Positions 1 to 11,977 of a stretch of 64,000 nucleotides of DNA are shown one piece after another (the stretch's first letter is position 1; every line of letters begins with the position of its first letter). The position numbers and the translations under genes are program-made. The notes under the pieces are model-generated. The model was given only the letters and a program-made list of their open reading frames with translations, was not told the origin of the DNA and ran no database searches. Origin of the DNA: Aptenodytes patagonicus (lineage: Eukaryota > Chordata > Aves > Sphenisciformes > Spheniscidae); the NCBI RefSeq assembly GCF_965638725.1, contig NC_134960.1:2110501-2174500 (forward strand), read 5' to 3'.

Positions 1-475
1 TGAAGTTGTGCTTGCTGATGTCTGATACCAATAGAACGTAGTAAGACTGAACTTGGAACTCTTCACTTCTTGTTTTCTTTGTGTCCCTAACGTTCAGAAA
101 ATTCATGATAAGCTTAAATATGATGCATGCTATTTAATAGAAAATATAAAAGCTATTTCCCTTAATATTTCATTTTTTTCCATATTACAATTTGTTTATT
201 GCTATCCTGATGGCATTGGCATAATGGGAAACCCATGCTTTAGTGGGAACTGCAATGCATTCAATTTGGGAGTGGTATTTTTCTCTTCTGTAGTCTTCAG
301 AGCGTGAATAGGGGCTTTTGAACGTAGTATGGCTGTCCTGATGAAAACAACTTGGAACGGTCAAGACTGTTCTTAAGCAGCTTGTCCAGGCCTTTAGGGA
401 TGTATGTTCTGGAAAATGCATCTGGAGTGTAGATTGTGCAAGTCTGTAACAACTACTGTTCTAATTTCTTTCTAG
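1..475 (+). other. KIF3A: KIF3A intron (3' part)
   Basis: This AT-rich stretch precedes the first recognisable KIF3A exon and ends in a pyrimidine-rich tract with the acceptor AG at 474-475. The short open frames in it resemble no protein I know and lack splice support. I read it as the end of an intron of KIF3A, whose upstream exons lie outside the window. Confidence 0.8.
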
Positions 476-1651
476 GAAATGATTGAAAACTACGTTCACT
501 GGAATGAAGACATTGGAGAATGGCAGCTGGTAAGCCAGCCGACTGGCTCATGTACGAGCTAATGTTAGCACGAGCTTCCGAGGAGTTTAATTGAAATATC
601 AAGTAAACTGATAAAGCTGTAGTCAGTTTTACTGTGCACAGTAGACTTTACTAACAGAGCTTTCTTTCTTTAAGAAATGTGTTGCATATACAGGAAACAA
701 TATGAGGAAACAGACGCCTGTCCTGGATAAAAAAGAAAAAGATGTGAGTGACTCTTTATAAGCATGTACTGAATTGCATAGGTGTAAGTTCTGCTGCCTG
801 TACCTACCACTGCATATTTACAGGGAGACTGTCCAATTTAAATTTTCTTTTGAAGAGAAGTCTTTCTAGTGTTACAAAAGCACCATTGATCAATGTATAA
901 AATGATTCTGATGGTTTTTGTTTTGTGGGTTTTTTTGGGTTTTTTTAGCCCTTTGAAGTGGACCTTTCCCATGTTTACTTAGCTTACACTGAAGAAAGCT
1001 TGAGGCAATCTCTGATGAAGCTGGAGAGGCCGAGGACTTCAAAAGGAAGATCCAGGCCCAAGACGGGTAGAAGGTGAAGAACTTTGGAGTATCTATATGT
1101 AATGGGGGATTTACCTAGGGGAAGGTTTAAGTTTGTGCATGCAAACTTACCATAAGTCTTCAAACACTTGCTTAATGAGAAGACAAAATGCTAAAGTTTT
1201 GCACGGTATAAAGTTTACTGGTGCCAAGTGTGACAGAACCAAGCTGAAATCTCTTTACTGCAGGAAAATCTTGTCCAGAAAGACTTGTCTGGGGATTTTT
1301 CTGATGCCCTTTCACTGCATTTCCCTCTTCCAGCTTCTTGCTTTATTTTACTGTGTCCTGTGGTTCAGTTTGACACATTGACAGTGCATATGCTGTTATT
1401 ACTGGAAAGTAACGTGCTGTTGGGGGAGATTTCAGCATGGGTTTTCTTGGTTATTTTTGTTTGGTTGGTTTTGACAAATGCTTGTGGAAGAGTAACATTG
1501 TGTAGTTTTGACTTGAAATGTGGCTGGTCCCTGTCTTTCCTAGACAGCATAATGATGTGTGTATGGTGTTATTTTTCCCTTTCCTTTCTGCTCTCCAAAC
1601 AGAAAACGTTCAGCAAAGCCAGGAGCCGTCATTGACTCTCTGCTGCAGTAG
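476..1651 (+). CDS. KIF3A: KIF3A, kinesin-like protein KIF3A (C-terminal 98 aa, four exons, 5' end outside window)
   Basis: KIF3A is a motor subunit of heterotrimeric kinesin-2, which carries intraflagellar transport and other cargo toward microtubule plus ends. Four coding exons are visible: 476-529, 675-743, 949-1073 and 1603-1651. All have AG acceptors and GT donors (gtaagc, gtgagt, gtgaag). Spliced together they give 98 codons and a TAG at 1649-1651. The encoded tail starts [18 protein letters not shown], continues with [16 protein letters not shown] and [20 protein letters not shown], and ends [15 protein letters not shown]. This matches the very conserved vertebrate KIF3A C-terminus, including its basic tail. 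The motor and coiled-coil domains are upstream of the window. The gene converges on IL4, as KIF3A does in mammals. The third junction splits an Arg codon (AG|A). Identification is by family recognition and is very secure. Confidence 0.97.
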
Positions 1652-4600
1652 GTGTGACCTGTTCAGAATTGCTGTAAAAAAAATCAGTGAGTGTATAAGA
1701 TTTGGTCAGAATATGGAATTCAAGAGATGGCACAGTTTGACATGGCTATAAAATCCATGCCTTGCTGGTATGGAGCTTTATTTTAAAAAAAATGTATTTT
1801 TCCTTAGTTGCCTGTATTGTATGTTATATTAACATAATATTAAACTGGTATATATGATGGTTGTGAAATTCCATGTGTTAAACGTGTTGTGCAGGGAAAC
1901 TTGTTGGTAATCCTTGTTGAAATGTATAGAAAATAAGGGTTCTAGATAATGTGCTTAAGTGCTAGACATGTTAGCTCAACACGGTTGATGAAATCCTAAA
2001 ATTTAAGGCTGGTAAATCTGATTTATGCCCTGCTTTGCACATAACTGGCAGCTTTCACTATTGTCCTCTGTTGCACTGATCTGTGTTTTGAATGTGGTTG
2101 CTGCAAACCTTTGAATTAAGAGCATCAAACCCTTTTATTTAAATATTCCTCAATGTGGCTATTAACCTGATCGTATTGTGTATCAAATACACAGTCCTCT
2201 TCCCTTCACTTGCTGTCTTGCTGTACAAAGAAAGTAGCTGGGTAGGGGAAACATGAACTACAAAGTCTGAGACTTCTGGGAAAGAAGTCACAGAAGCAAC
2301 AGAAAACAAATGTGTCTAAGTAGTGCTTTTATTTTTGTCTATTTGTGTGTGATCTGCTGGCACTGTGGAGAGTGAGGCCTTTGATGCAAAGGTGAAGGAG
2401 CTTTTTTCCCCTCCTTTTAAGGCTGTGTTGCAGCATTGCTTTGACTGCTTTTTATGCTCCTGAGGTGGAATTTTTTAAATGTATGTGAATTGTTTTGTAA
2501 TCTGAACAGCGGAGATTATTGAAGGGGAATGCTCAGCCTTGGGACTGTGAGCATTACAGCTCCATTTTCTCATCCCTGGATACAAGGGCACTGGACCAGT
2601 GCTCTAAACTGAGGGTGAATTTGACTCTCCTATATTAAAACAGACATGAATTTCCCAATTTTCCCAGAACAGTAACATCCCCTGAAATAGCTGATGCTGT
2701 TTGTGTTCCTGTGTAGATTGTATCATCTCGGGTTTCTGGCTATGCTCTAAGAGGAAAAAAAATTCTGGTCTCTGATAACCATTTATTTGTGGTGGCTGCT
2801 CTTTTTCTTTGATATTTATGCTGCTAATAGACACATATCACTTTAATACATTGCTTTTGTGTCACAGAGAAAATGCATCTCCTCTGGATTGTGTGTGCTT
2901 TGTAACTCATGCTGGAGCACATCAGCTGCAGGCATCTCAACAGTTCCCGTGCCAGGGCGGTGGTAATTAGCTGTAACTTCCATGTAACCTTAGTGTTACC
3001 CAGAGGATTAAAAAGCTGTGATTACTCATAGGAGAAATGGAGTCCTTAAGCGTGACAGAACAAGATAGCTCCTTAGGTGTCCTGAGTTCTTGCTAGTAGC
3101 CACGTTTGTAATAACCAGAACGTTCCTGTGAAGTACTTAGAGTAGTTAAAAGTTGATATCCCTTTCTTACTGTCGTGATGCTTAACTGGATGTATCTTGT
3201 GACTCTGTAACAGGATCTGTAATAGTTAAAGCTGGTCTTGTAAGGGCATGTTTTGCTCTGCAGATATATTCAGTGCTATTCTAAATGAGTTGTAAGCTTT
3301 TCCCTGGTTTTGTAATGTGTTTTTCAGGATCATGACCTAAGAGAAGAGCATACTGCCCTCTGTTTTGGGGGGGAGGGAGTGTCACCTAAGTTCGTACAGA
3401 CCTGGCTTTGTCACTTAAATTCATACAAGATACAAATCCAAACACTGGCATTTGTTTTCTCTAGCCTAGCATTTAGAGGTAAATACTCAGAACTCTTGTC
3501 TGATCTAAGCTGTAATTGGTTTTGCCCTCGAAGAGCTGACCTTACTTTGAATGTGCTTGGATAGCGTTGGGTTATCTCGTGTTACACACTCCTCATCAAA
3601 CAAGACAGACTGAAAATGGCTTAAATGCTCTTTTGTCTTAGGCCTTATGTCAGTTCTCAGTCTCCAAGCAGATAGCTGCATAATTTTGGCCTGTACTAGT
3701 TCTCAGAACCGGGGATAACACTGTGTTTCCCTTTATGTCTTGTGCTAAGATTTGTTGAGTGGTCTGTTTTTAAGGGAGTTTCTCCTGAACTGCGCTTTCA
3801 AAAAGACCATTGAAAATTCTTTTACCTGACAGACATCAGTGGCTTAAAGATACTACTGTGAACCATGACACTGCATTTAAAATATTTAAAACTTAACTAT
3901 AAAGGCATATGCTTTGTGATTTAATTAATGTTACAGTCCTGCTGCTGGAAACAATAGTATTCTACATATTTAAGTGAGCCTTGGGGTGGAGAAAACACTT
4001 AAATAATTGCTTGCACACCTTTGTAATTGGCAGATTGGAGAAACGGGTTGTAACCTGTTACAGGGGCTGGGGGAACAAATTATCTGTTCCTACAAGAGGA
4101 CTTTGTTTTAAGTGGAACACTATCATGGTCATGATGTTCTATCAGCTTGGCTTACCTTTTAACTGGTGTGTTTTGTTGAAGTTCTGGGAACTTTCTTTTA
4201 AAACCAGGGAGTCTGGCGTGTAGGTTTACCATGTGGGCCCTCTCTAGCCCTGGACAACCTGTGAATGTCTCATGGGTCCACAACATGTTTTAATGAGGAA
4301 GGGGTTTGGTTTGTGTGGGTTTAAGAGCTTAATACAGCCATTCTCATCCCAGGTCAGGATGTGCTCTATAGTATTTATCAAAAATCATATTACCGTAATA
4401 TATATATTGTGCGTGCTCATCTTTGCATCTTGCTGCCAGAAGAGTCCCCTCACTCCAGAACATAGACCTTAACATTGAGGGTTTTGATGCTTTATGTTGT
4501 TTAATGTTGTGTAAATGAATTATTTCATATTTAACTTGTTCCTGATCCTTTCTTTAAGAGGAGGGGAAAATGGTCCTTAGTGCCTTTCACTGACTTACGC

Positions 4601-4825
4601 TGTCTGCACATGTCCAGCTTTCACCTTTCTCAACAGTTCTGCTTAGCCAGTCCTGTATAGTCTGATTGTATAATTTGTCTTCCTATTTATTGGTTTTCTA
4701 ACTCTGTTTATTTCTGATTTATTCTTTGTTTTATGATTAAACTTTATTCATTACACTGTATATATCAGTATTGTGTCCCTGGAGCATGTTCATACCATGA
4801 AATAAAATTCTTGATTCCTAGTTCC
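1652..4825 (+). other. KIF3A: KIF3A 3' UTR (maximum extent) with proximal and distal poly(A) signals
   Basis: No spliced or long conserved reading frame follows the KIF3A stop. ATTAAA at 1839-1844 lies about 190 nt after the stop and is followed by GT-rich sequence, so it could end a short transcript. AATAAA at 4801-4806, also followed by T/GT-rich sequence, could end a roughly 3.2-kb 3' UTR. The open frames between (for example 2604-2834 minus and 3379-3564 plus) look like chance. Sequence alone cannot say which end is used. Confidence 0.55.
4801..4806 (+). terminator. KIF3A: Distal KIF3A polyadenylation signal AATAAA
   Basis: A canonical AATAAA is followed within 40 nt by a T-rich segment containing gtgcatgttttt. 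It is the last good plus-strand signal before the convergent IL4 gene. Confidence 0.5.
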
Positions 4826-4829
4826 ACCT

Positions 4830-6690
4830 CTGTGCATGTTTTTCAAATAACTTAACATACAGCATCTTTCTAACTCAGTTGAGTCAGAAGATATGTCAGG
4901 AAGGGTAGCTAAAATAGGCTGTATAGCTCTGTGATACACAGCGCTTACTGGAGAAGTTAGAGAAGTGACTCTGGGGTGCGTGGGGACCCTCATTGCCAAG
5001 CCCCAGGGTGGTGGGCGACAAGCTCCTGCGGAAGAGGTAGGCAGGGCAGAAGAGGAGGATACTTTGCAAGACTCCGGGGAAGATCAGTGGGATGAGGCCG
5101 GTATGCAGGTCACGGGATGTGCCCCAACGAGCTGAGGAGCCCCTTGTTCAAGCCCGTCCTCCGCTGGGGTTGTCCTGAGCTGCCCTGGGGGAAGAGGAGA
5201 GCCCAGCTGAGCCAGGGCACTGCAAGAGCAGCTGCTTGTCCACTGAAATAGTCGGTGCCGCGTGTGTTCTGCCTCTTCTTGCCTGTGTGCACTGCATAGG
5301 TGGTACAGCTGGTGGGGAGAAGGCTTTTCACCCTGTTCTGGCTGTAAGTGTCGTTGTGCTTCATGGCAAGCTTGTCACACCCTGTATTTGTGCAGATGGT
5401 GTGAGTTTACCTGCAGTAATTGGAAATGTTCAGCTCTGTTTCCTTTGCTGCGTAAACTGTATTGGTCTGCAGTGCATTTCTTCTTCTGGAAGACATTTCA
5501 GCCTGCTCATGCAGTAGGTAACAGGTTTTTTGTGGTCTGCTAACTTTGCAGCTCCCCTGAGTACTGTGACTCAGTTGATGCGTGAACCAAACCCTGCACG
5601 GTCCTGGGACTTTCCAAAGTGCTCTCCCACGCTGTGCCAAAGTTGCAAAATGGTAGACACCTAAATACCTGCAAGACTCCAGTCCCCTGTTGCTAGAAAG
5701 GCTTTAAGCACCACCCAGGTCTGCTGCAGGCTGGAGTCATCCCTTCCACAGTGAGGTTTTGCTCCCTGTTGCTATTTCTGTCGCTGCTGTTGCTGCTGGA
5801 GCCTCTTTACTCCTGGGCTACGAAGGGCTATGCCATATATAAATGGCATATATAAAAATACATGGTTATAATAGGCTATAAGTAGACTAAGGTGAGGGGA
5901 GAACTAAGGGCCTGCTTCGCTATGGACCTGGCATCTCTCTTTGCAGCTCTAGCACACACTTCTGAGTTCACAGCTTTCAGAAGCAGGCCCTGTTTGTGGC
6001 CTGTCTTCTCCAATGTGGCTTCCCTTGGGCTTTTTCCTCTGCTTAGACCCGCTTTCCTTGTGTTAGTACAAGCCTTAACCCCATAGCAGGACAAGGTCTT
6101 TGTTTTGGTGACTCTAGCCAGCACCACCCTTGTGCCAGTGGATTCTGGACTCTGTTCACTGTAGCCCCATGTATTTCTTGCAACTTACATGGCAAGGTAA
6201 CAAAAATGACTTCTGACTTCATGGTTTTTAAACCCCCTTATTTCTAAAGCCCCCGTTCCATCTAGGAACCTCTTGCTGCTCAGCTCTCTGGAGTCAGCGC
6301 TGCCCCTCTGTGCCCTGGTTTCCAACCCAGTCACAAACTTGCCCCTTTCCAACAACGTGGGTAGAAAATACCCATCCGTTCTTCCCTGCTCTCCAGTTTC
6401 CCTCTGTTGCCATCAGCCTGGTCCCCATTGCTTCTGGACTGGCCTTGGTGCTCTGTCCCAGCCGTGGCCTCCTCTTGGGCCCTTCGGCATTTCTGCTGGG
6501 GGTGGTGGGAGAGGGCTGAGTGGGTCTCTCCAGGAGCTGTGGGCTCCTCGGCTCTTAGGTGCTGCCAGCCGGGTCCTGCAGCCCAGTGCCTCATGCTCCA
6601 GCTGGCACCTTCGAGCTCTCAAACGTGCTCCTGTGCTCTCCAGTTTCTGGCCAAGAAACATCTTATGCAATGCCAGAAAATTTAGTCCAA
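4830..6690. other. KIF3A-IL4 intergenic spacer
   Basis: These 1.9 kb separate two convergent genes. Several frames of 60-148 codons on both strands have low-complexity, overlapping translations and no family resemblance. A perfect inverted repeat with 8-bp arms sits at 5829-5850. I see no gene here. Confidence 0.6.
5829..5850. repeat. Perfect inverted repeat, 8-bp arms
   Basis: TATGCCAT (5829-5836) and ATGGCATA (5843-5850) flank a six-base AT loop. It could form a small cruciform or be a dimeric protein site. No function is assigned. Confidence 0.5.
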
Positions 6691-6697
6691 AAATACA

Positions 6698-6703
6698 TTT
6701 ATT
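6698..6703 (-). terminator. IL4: IL4 polyadenylation signal
   Basis: TTTATT on the plus strand reads AATAAA on the minus strand, about 90 nt after the IL4 stop codon. That spacing implies a very short 3' UTR (about 0.1 kb), as is usual for IL4. AU-rich sequence (TTATTTATAAT on the minus strand) lies just before the signal. Confidence 0.65.
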
Positions 6704-6792
6704 TAAAGAATTATTATAAATAATCTTTGAAAAATACAGTGTCATTATAGTTTAAAAACAAGCAGAAACAAACTGTTCTTTCACTTCAAACT

Positions 6793-9188
6793 CTAGTCTT
6801 TTACTAATCGTTGGAGGACTCTGCGTAAGTTCACTAGGAAATCATTCAGTGAAGTAGTGTTGCCTGCTGCCACGGGACATGGTGCCTGTAATAGGAAAAA
6901 ATGGCCATTAGGATGCTTGCAGGGGGAGGGATCTGGTTCTCCAGCCTGGTCTCGGCTGCTAATGGTGGTGCGGGAGAGGACTGGGCGACAGCGAAAATGG
7001 TGACCGAGAGAGAAGCTGGACGTGCAGAAAGCTTGAGGGCTCAGGGCTGTACGGCCCTGGTGCGGTCGGTGCCGCAGGGGCTGTGGGCGGCGGGCAGCGA
7101 GGGGAGAGCCTTGCCTCACCTTGTGGACTGTGCTTTTCCTTCGGACGAGACTGAGCAAGTTGAGGTAAACGCCCTCCAGGTGCCTGTGGCAGCTCCGGCC
7201 CTCCCAAGCGACTGTGGTGGCTTTGCATAAGATCTCCATATAATTTTCTTTCTGGAAGAAGACGCACGTGGCTTTTTTAGAAACCCTTTTGTACAGTCAC
7301 GGCTTCATTAGCAGCAGATTAAAACAGGGCAAACAATAAATTTCTGTTCTAAATGGCAGGTGCAAAGTACATGTCAAAGCCTCCCCTGGAGCTTCCCAGA
7401 CGCGTGTGTGCACACACGGGCCTGTTCCCGTCCCCGGCGAGGAGGGTGCTGTCAGCCGCTGGCGAGAAGTCGTGGCGGAGTTTGGCGCAGCAGTGAGCAC
7501 CCGCATGCTTAGAGCATCGTGCTCCCGGCGCGGGCGCGAATGTGGGACCTGTGGGTGGGACCCTGTGCTCGGGGAGCTGCTCCCTGTGGGGTCCCGCGGG
7601 AATGAAGCTGGTTTGGGTGGGCAGAGGCTCTATGGGAAGAGGTTGTCCCTGTCAGGTGCTTTGAGTAGATAAAGCCCTGTAGCAGCGACACGTGGAAGAT
7701 GAGGAGCTGGTAAGTGAAGTGCTGGCAGTAATAAGAAAACTATTCAATTGTCTTCCCTGGGGGACATTCCCGATGCTGCCTCGCTGCAGCAGCACGGGCA
7801 GGTTGCCGAGAGCTCTGCCCGCGCCGAGTTCCTCAGCTTTCACCCAAATGGCACCACCAAATAAGCAACCGGCCCGTCCCTGTGATGGGCACGGCCAGAT
7901 CTGCGGACATTAGGTCGTGAGGCATCCCAGGCATCTCTTCTCGCTCCCGGGGCCGGTCCCTGTGGCAGGAGGGATGCGGGGACCCCCCCGACGGGGTGCT
8001 CAGCTCCAGCCCCCCAAGGGAGGCTGCTGCATCCCTTGGCTGCCGCCCGCCCGTGCAGTGCAAGGTGAGGGCATTGGCTTTCTGTGAAAACAGGAACTCT
8101 GGTGCCGGGGAGCTTGGCTTAGGCAGCAATTTTTCAGAGCAGATACAGGCTTTATTATCTGCTATTAAATCTTCTGCTAGCTGAAGAGCCTTCCCCCAGA
8201 TCAGAGGCTAAAGAGGGATAGTATGTCTAACCAGAGCTCAAGATGCTGTGCGATAGGCGCGTGTGGGTGTCTGTGAGATGGTGACACACCGCTCCAAGAC
8301 AAAGGAAGAAGTTCCTCTCTTCCTTTCTGAAAAGCTCGAAAAACCCTGTATGCTGCTAAAACACATGCTGCCCATTCCTGCCTGCCCCTCTGGCCTCCCT
8401 CTCGCCTCCGGGGTGGCTGGGAGCAGCCGATGCTGCTTTGGCTGGAGGTGGAGATGTGTGCGGGAAGGTGAGGCCACCTGTGCTGGGCACCGGGAGCGGC
8501 GAGGACCAGCCTGGCAGCCCAGCATCACCGCTCGGGGCTTGTGATGGGCTCCTTGCTTCCGTGCAGTGCCGCGCCGGGATGGGCAGGACTCCCAGGGCTT
8601 CACGTCTGCTTCCTGGCTGCCCCGTGCTCTCCGCCGGCCCCCGGCAGCCTCTCCCAGTACCCATTGTGGCCGTATGATTGTTTTCGAACACGGACGAGTT
8701 AGTTTTTTCTCTCTTACCTTATCGCCTGCAAAAATACTTGTCACGTTCATCTTGTCACAGGAAACCTTTATCAAGACACAAAGGAGAGGAGCAATCAGGC
8801 TAGAGAAACTGCTAACGCGGATCCATCCTGACATGTGCACCCACAGACACACACACACACACCCCCATCTGTCCGTCCGCCTGCTCTCGCCCCCCCCCCC
8901 CCCCCCCCCGGGAGCGCTGTGAACCATGCGCTCTGCCTCGGCGCTGCACGTTCAGCACCTTTCTTTGACTCAGCATCGCTCTCGCCGAGCCCGGCGAAAC
9001 AATCTGTCCCTCCCATCAGTGGGTAAAGGCTGAGCCACGCGAATGAGCCCTACCTTCGTCTCCAGGATCTCGCTCAGCAGCCTGATGCTCTCCTTCAGAA
9101 GGTTGGAGGTCTGCAGCAGGGCGGCCATGCGGCCCTGGCAGGCTGACAGCGCCAGGAAGGTGAGCAGGACCGGGACCGGGATGCTCAT
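6793..9188 (-). CDS. IL4: IL4, interleukin-4 precursor (135 aa, four exons)
   Basis: IL-4 is the secreted four-helix cytokine that drives Th2 differentiation and B-cell class switching through IL-4R-alpha. The minus-strand exons are 9188-9054, 8765-8718, 7251-7120 and 6885-6793. All introns are phase 0 with GT-AG ends, giving 45+16+44+30 codons and a TAG. The ATG at 9188 has a good context (GCC before ATG) and opens a hydrophobic signal peptide (about residues 1-19). Recognisable cores are NLLKESIRLLSEILETK, VSCDKMNVTSIFAG, SCHRHLEGVYLNLLSL and CPVAAGNTTSLNDFL. Mature cysteines are at 48, 70, 82 and 108, with N-glycosylation sequons at Asn52 and Asn114. The tiny second exon and total length fit IL-4. 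Chicken IL-4 is about 136 aa from memory. Position next to KIF3A and IL13 confirms orthology. No frame lesion is seen. Confidence 0.95.
8847..8909. repeat. (AC)n microsatellite and 20-nt poly-C run in IL4 intron 1
   Basis: An AC dinucleotide run (about 8847-8862) is followed by an uninterrupted run of 20 C (8890-8909). Both lie in the 288-bp intron 1 of IL4. The C run (G on the transcribed strand) is a likely length polymorphism and a likely sequencing or assembly trouble spot. Confidence 0.85.
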
Positions 9189-9460
9189 GGCCTGCTTGGG
9201 CTGAACCCCCTCAGCTCGCAGTTTCTGGATATTTTGGTGATCTATACCTGTGTGTGCTTTTCTGGAAGAAACATCTCAATTTATGGCTGTAAAATTGCTG
9301 AACCTGTAGGAAAAACTTATTTTTCCCTTATCTGCACTTTCCAAAGATGCTCCTATCCAATTAGGACAACAGGTCTTTTTTGTAGAAGTCAAGATTTTCT
9401 TCTGATCTTGCATTACGTTTCAACGTAGGAAATTTCCACCGTATGATAACGGTGGTAGGA
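9189..9460 (-). promoter_or_regulatory. IL4: IL4 proximal promoter: TATA-like box, NFAT-like and GATA words, palindromes
   Basis: Read on the minus strand, a TATA-like TATAGA (9246-9241) lies about 55 bp before the start codon. Further upstream are NFAT-type cores at 9338-9342, 9320-9326 and 9309-9315, with a GATA word (AGATAA, 9333-9328) among them. Then come the perfect palindrome GGAAATTTCC (9428-9437), which fits NFAT or NF-kB half-sites, and an inverted repeat CCACCGT/ACGGTGG (9436-9455) whose loop contributes a GATAA word. Mammalian IL4 promoters are controlled by repeated NFAT P-elements and GATA3. That these words act the same way here is inference. Confidence 0.5.
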
Positions 9461-11954
9461 GTCAGGTCACGTACAAAAGAAAAGTATGTAAACTGCCCGG
9501 TTTGGGGATTCTTCATTTCTCCGTATCCCAAGACTTTCTCTACACCGTGAGGTGAAAGTGGCCGAACTGGGGAGACCACGGATCTGACCGCACTCAGATA
9601 ACGGAGCTTTGCTTTTTTTTTTCTCTAACTATCCTGCGAGCTCTTCCATCTCGCATTTCATTTGAATATCTCCAAATCATGCAAAGCATCCTTCATCTGC
9701 ATACCATTTTCTGTCTACGGTTATCTTAACCTGTGCCCGGGGAGAAACAGAAAGCGCGGCAGAGCCCTGCCTGGGGCCCGCAGGGACAAAAACCTCCTGG
9801 GTAGGAGCGGGGCATCGCCACCTCCTGGGGCCAGGGGGTTTATGGAGAGCTGGGGACCCTCCTGGCCAAACGGGACACCCAAAACAGCGTGACCCTGCCC
9901 GTGACACCCTGCGGGGACGTGGGCGAGGGGCAGGGAGCTGGCGCGGCGTGGTCCTGCAGCATCGATGCCCGGGAGCGCCTGCACTCGCATGGGGAAACGA
10001 GGTTTTGTGACTCTGATCCAGCGCCCGGTGTCTCGGCGAGCTGGAGGCTGCCCCAGCCCGTCCTGCCCCGCTCGGAGAAAAGCCTGAGCGAGGTTCAGGT
10101 GATGGGCTCTGCCGGCACCACCGACCAGCGCTGCCGCAGGAAATCACACTAAGAAATTAGCTGAGCTGGGAAACTTCGGAGTTTTGTAATAACTAATAGG
10201 TATTTTTCTAACTCAAATAGCAACTTGCCATCAGATGCTTGATAAGAGTTTGCGAGTGCTCGATTAATCCAGGAGCAGCCAGACTGAGAGTAATTTTGTT
10301 TGTCTAATTACGAAATGCCCCAGATGAAGTTGGTGCCACTGACTCAGAAAGACCTTTGCAAGGGATTTGCCAGCGGAGTGCTGCGCCGTTTCCTACCTGC
10401 ACCGCTCTCGATGGAGAGCAGATAAGCGCGCGTGCTTCGGCTGCGGGACCGTGCCACGGCGGCAGCGGCCTCTGTGGTTGGCGGCCGTGGGGCTGGGCTC
10501 CTCGCCGGGATGCCCGGAGCCACCCCGCTGGTCTGGGACGGGGGGTGGTGGTGGGAGGCTCCCTGCCTAAAAGTGATGCTGGAGAAGGGGATGGAAGTGG
10601 TGGTCCCGTCCCGCAGACACAGTGGTTTCCCCAGTGATCACGGTGGAAAGCTCTGAAACTGGAGTAAATGAACAGAAAACGCTACATTAACAGAAAAATG
10701 TAACCTTTGAGCTACTCAGGCTGAATCATGGTGGAAAACTGCATTACTGTGCGATGGGAAAGTCACCAGTGAAGGAAAAAATTCCCACGTCCTTTCCTGA
10801 GGGTGGGAAGTGGCTGATGGCAGTTTTGGCCCCATCGCTCGCTGGAGGGACGGCTCTGTGGTCCCCGACTCTGCCCGTGTGGGGCGGGAGGGTCGTTTCT
10901 GGAGCCCTGGCTGTGCCTTTGTCCCAGCCATCGTTCAGGGGATGAACCTGCTGCCATTTTCCCTACAAAAGGAAGGTGCTTGATTCAGAACCATGTCCTC
11001 AATGTTTCTCCACTGCCATTCTCCCCCTCGTGCTCTGTGGTTTGAAGCATCTCCCCATCACACGAGGATCCTGCCTGGGCTCCCAGCACCAGCATCCCCA
11101 CAGCCACCGAGCCCAGGTCTCTGCTGAAAGCCACAGCCACCGGCTCAGTTTTCCCCCTCTTTCTTTGGCCCAAACCGGAGCGATTCCAGCACAGCCCCTG
11201 AGAAAGGGCCACGAGGGTTTGCCTGGGCGCAACGTGCTGCCCAGGGTAAATTTCGGCTGGCAGTGGCAGGGATGTTCTGCTGTTTTCATGCATTTCTGTT
11301 GCCCGCCATGTCTGGTGCTGGTGCTAATAACGCTGTGGTTTATCCAGAGCAAATCCAAAGACTGCAGTTAACGCCCCATCGCATGCAGTTATAGCAATTG
11401 CCTGCATTTATAACAATTTCCAGCAGCCGGTTTGCCTATTTATTTCCTACCCGTGTACCTGCCGCTGCCGACACCCAAGCGGGCGCTCATCCCGTGAGCC
11501 GGCCCCATCCCTTCCCTCGCCCATCAGCCGAGCGTGCCTTCCCCTGCGTGCGGCGCCGCTTTGCCGCCCGCTGGCTCCCATTTCAGCCCTGCTGCCCCCT
11601 CCCCAGGCCACAGTCTGCACCCCGACGTACTCCCCTTCATCGCGGCCCCATGCGCAAGACCCTCTTCCCAAATGCGGACTCTCACCCCCGCTCCTCCAGC
11701 CCTCCCTTCACCCCGCGTTCCCCTACGCCGCAAGCCGAGCAGGTTCATCGGTGCCTTTTGCTTGCTTGAAAACTTGTTCTCTATGGCAGACTGGGTAGAT
11801 TTGCTGTATATCGCCCCAAGAAACGCCATCCCCCCCCTGCCCGCCATTCCCCCGTGCTGACTGACCGAGGAGGCAGCCCCCCGCCCCCCCCCCATGCTCT
11901 TCATTAACTGCTGAAGGTAAGAGGGGAATCGACAGCACGACAGCACAAGCCATG
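9461..11954. other. IL4-IL13 intergenic spacer
   Basis: The spacer is mostly GC-rich and carries many overlapping short frames on both strands with no family resemblance. An AT-rich island at about 10150-10330 stands out against GC-rich flanks and contains GATAAG, ATTAATC and CTAATTAC words. Another AT-rich patch lies at about 11380-11450. Mammals carry conserved noncoding sequence CNS-1 in this interval; equivalence here is only positional. Confidence 0.5.
10150..10330. promoter_or_regulatory. AT-rich island in IL4-IL13 spacer, candidate enhancer (CNS-1 position)
   Basis: About 180 bp of AT-rich sequence sits inside a GC-rich spacer. It includes TTGATAAGAG (GATA word), CGATTAATCC and TCTAATTACG (homeodomain-like words). 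It lies about 1 kb upstream of IL4 and between the two cytokine genes, where mammals have CNS-1. Assignment is inference from position and composition. Confidence 0.25.
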
Positions 11955-11971
11955 AGCTCGTTGTTCAGTAG

Positions 11972-11977
11972 TTTATT
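11972..11977 (-). terminator. IL13: IL13 polyadenylation signal
   Basis: Plus-strand TTTATT reads AATAAA on the minus strand and is followed by GT-rich sequence (ggcttgtgctgtcgtgctgt on the minus strand), a typical downstream element. Confidence 0.55.

Noticed and set aside
8238-8927. 229-codon minus-strand frame
   Set aside because: It only contains IL4 exon 2 (8765-8718). The rest is intron read-through in GC-rich DNA, including the poly-C run.
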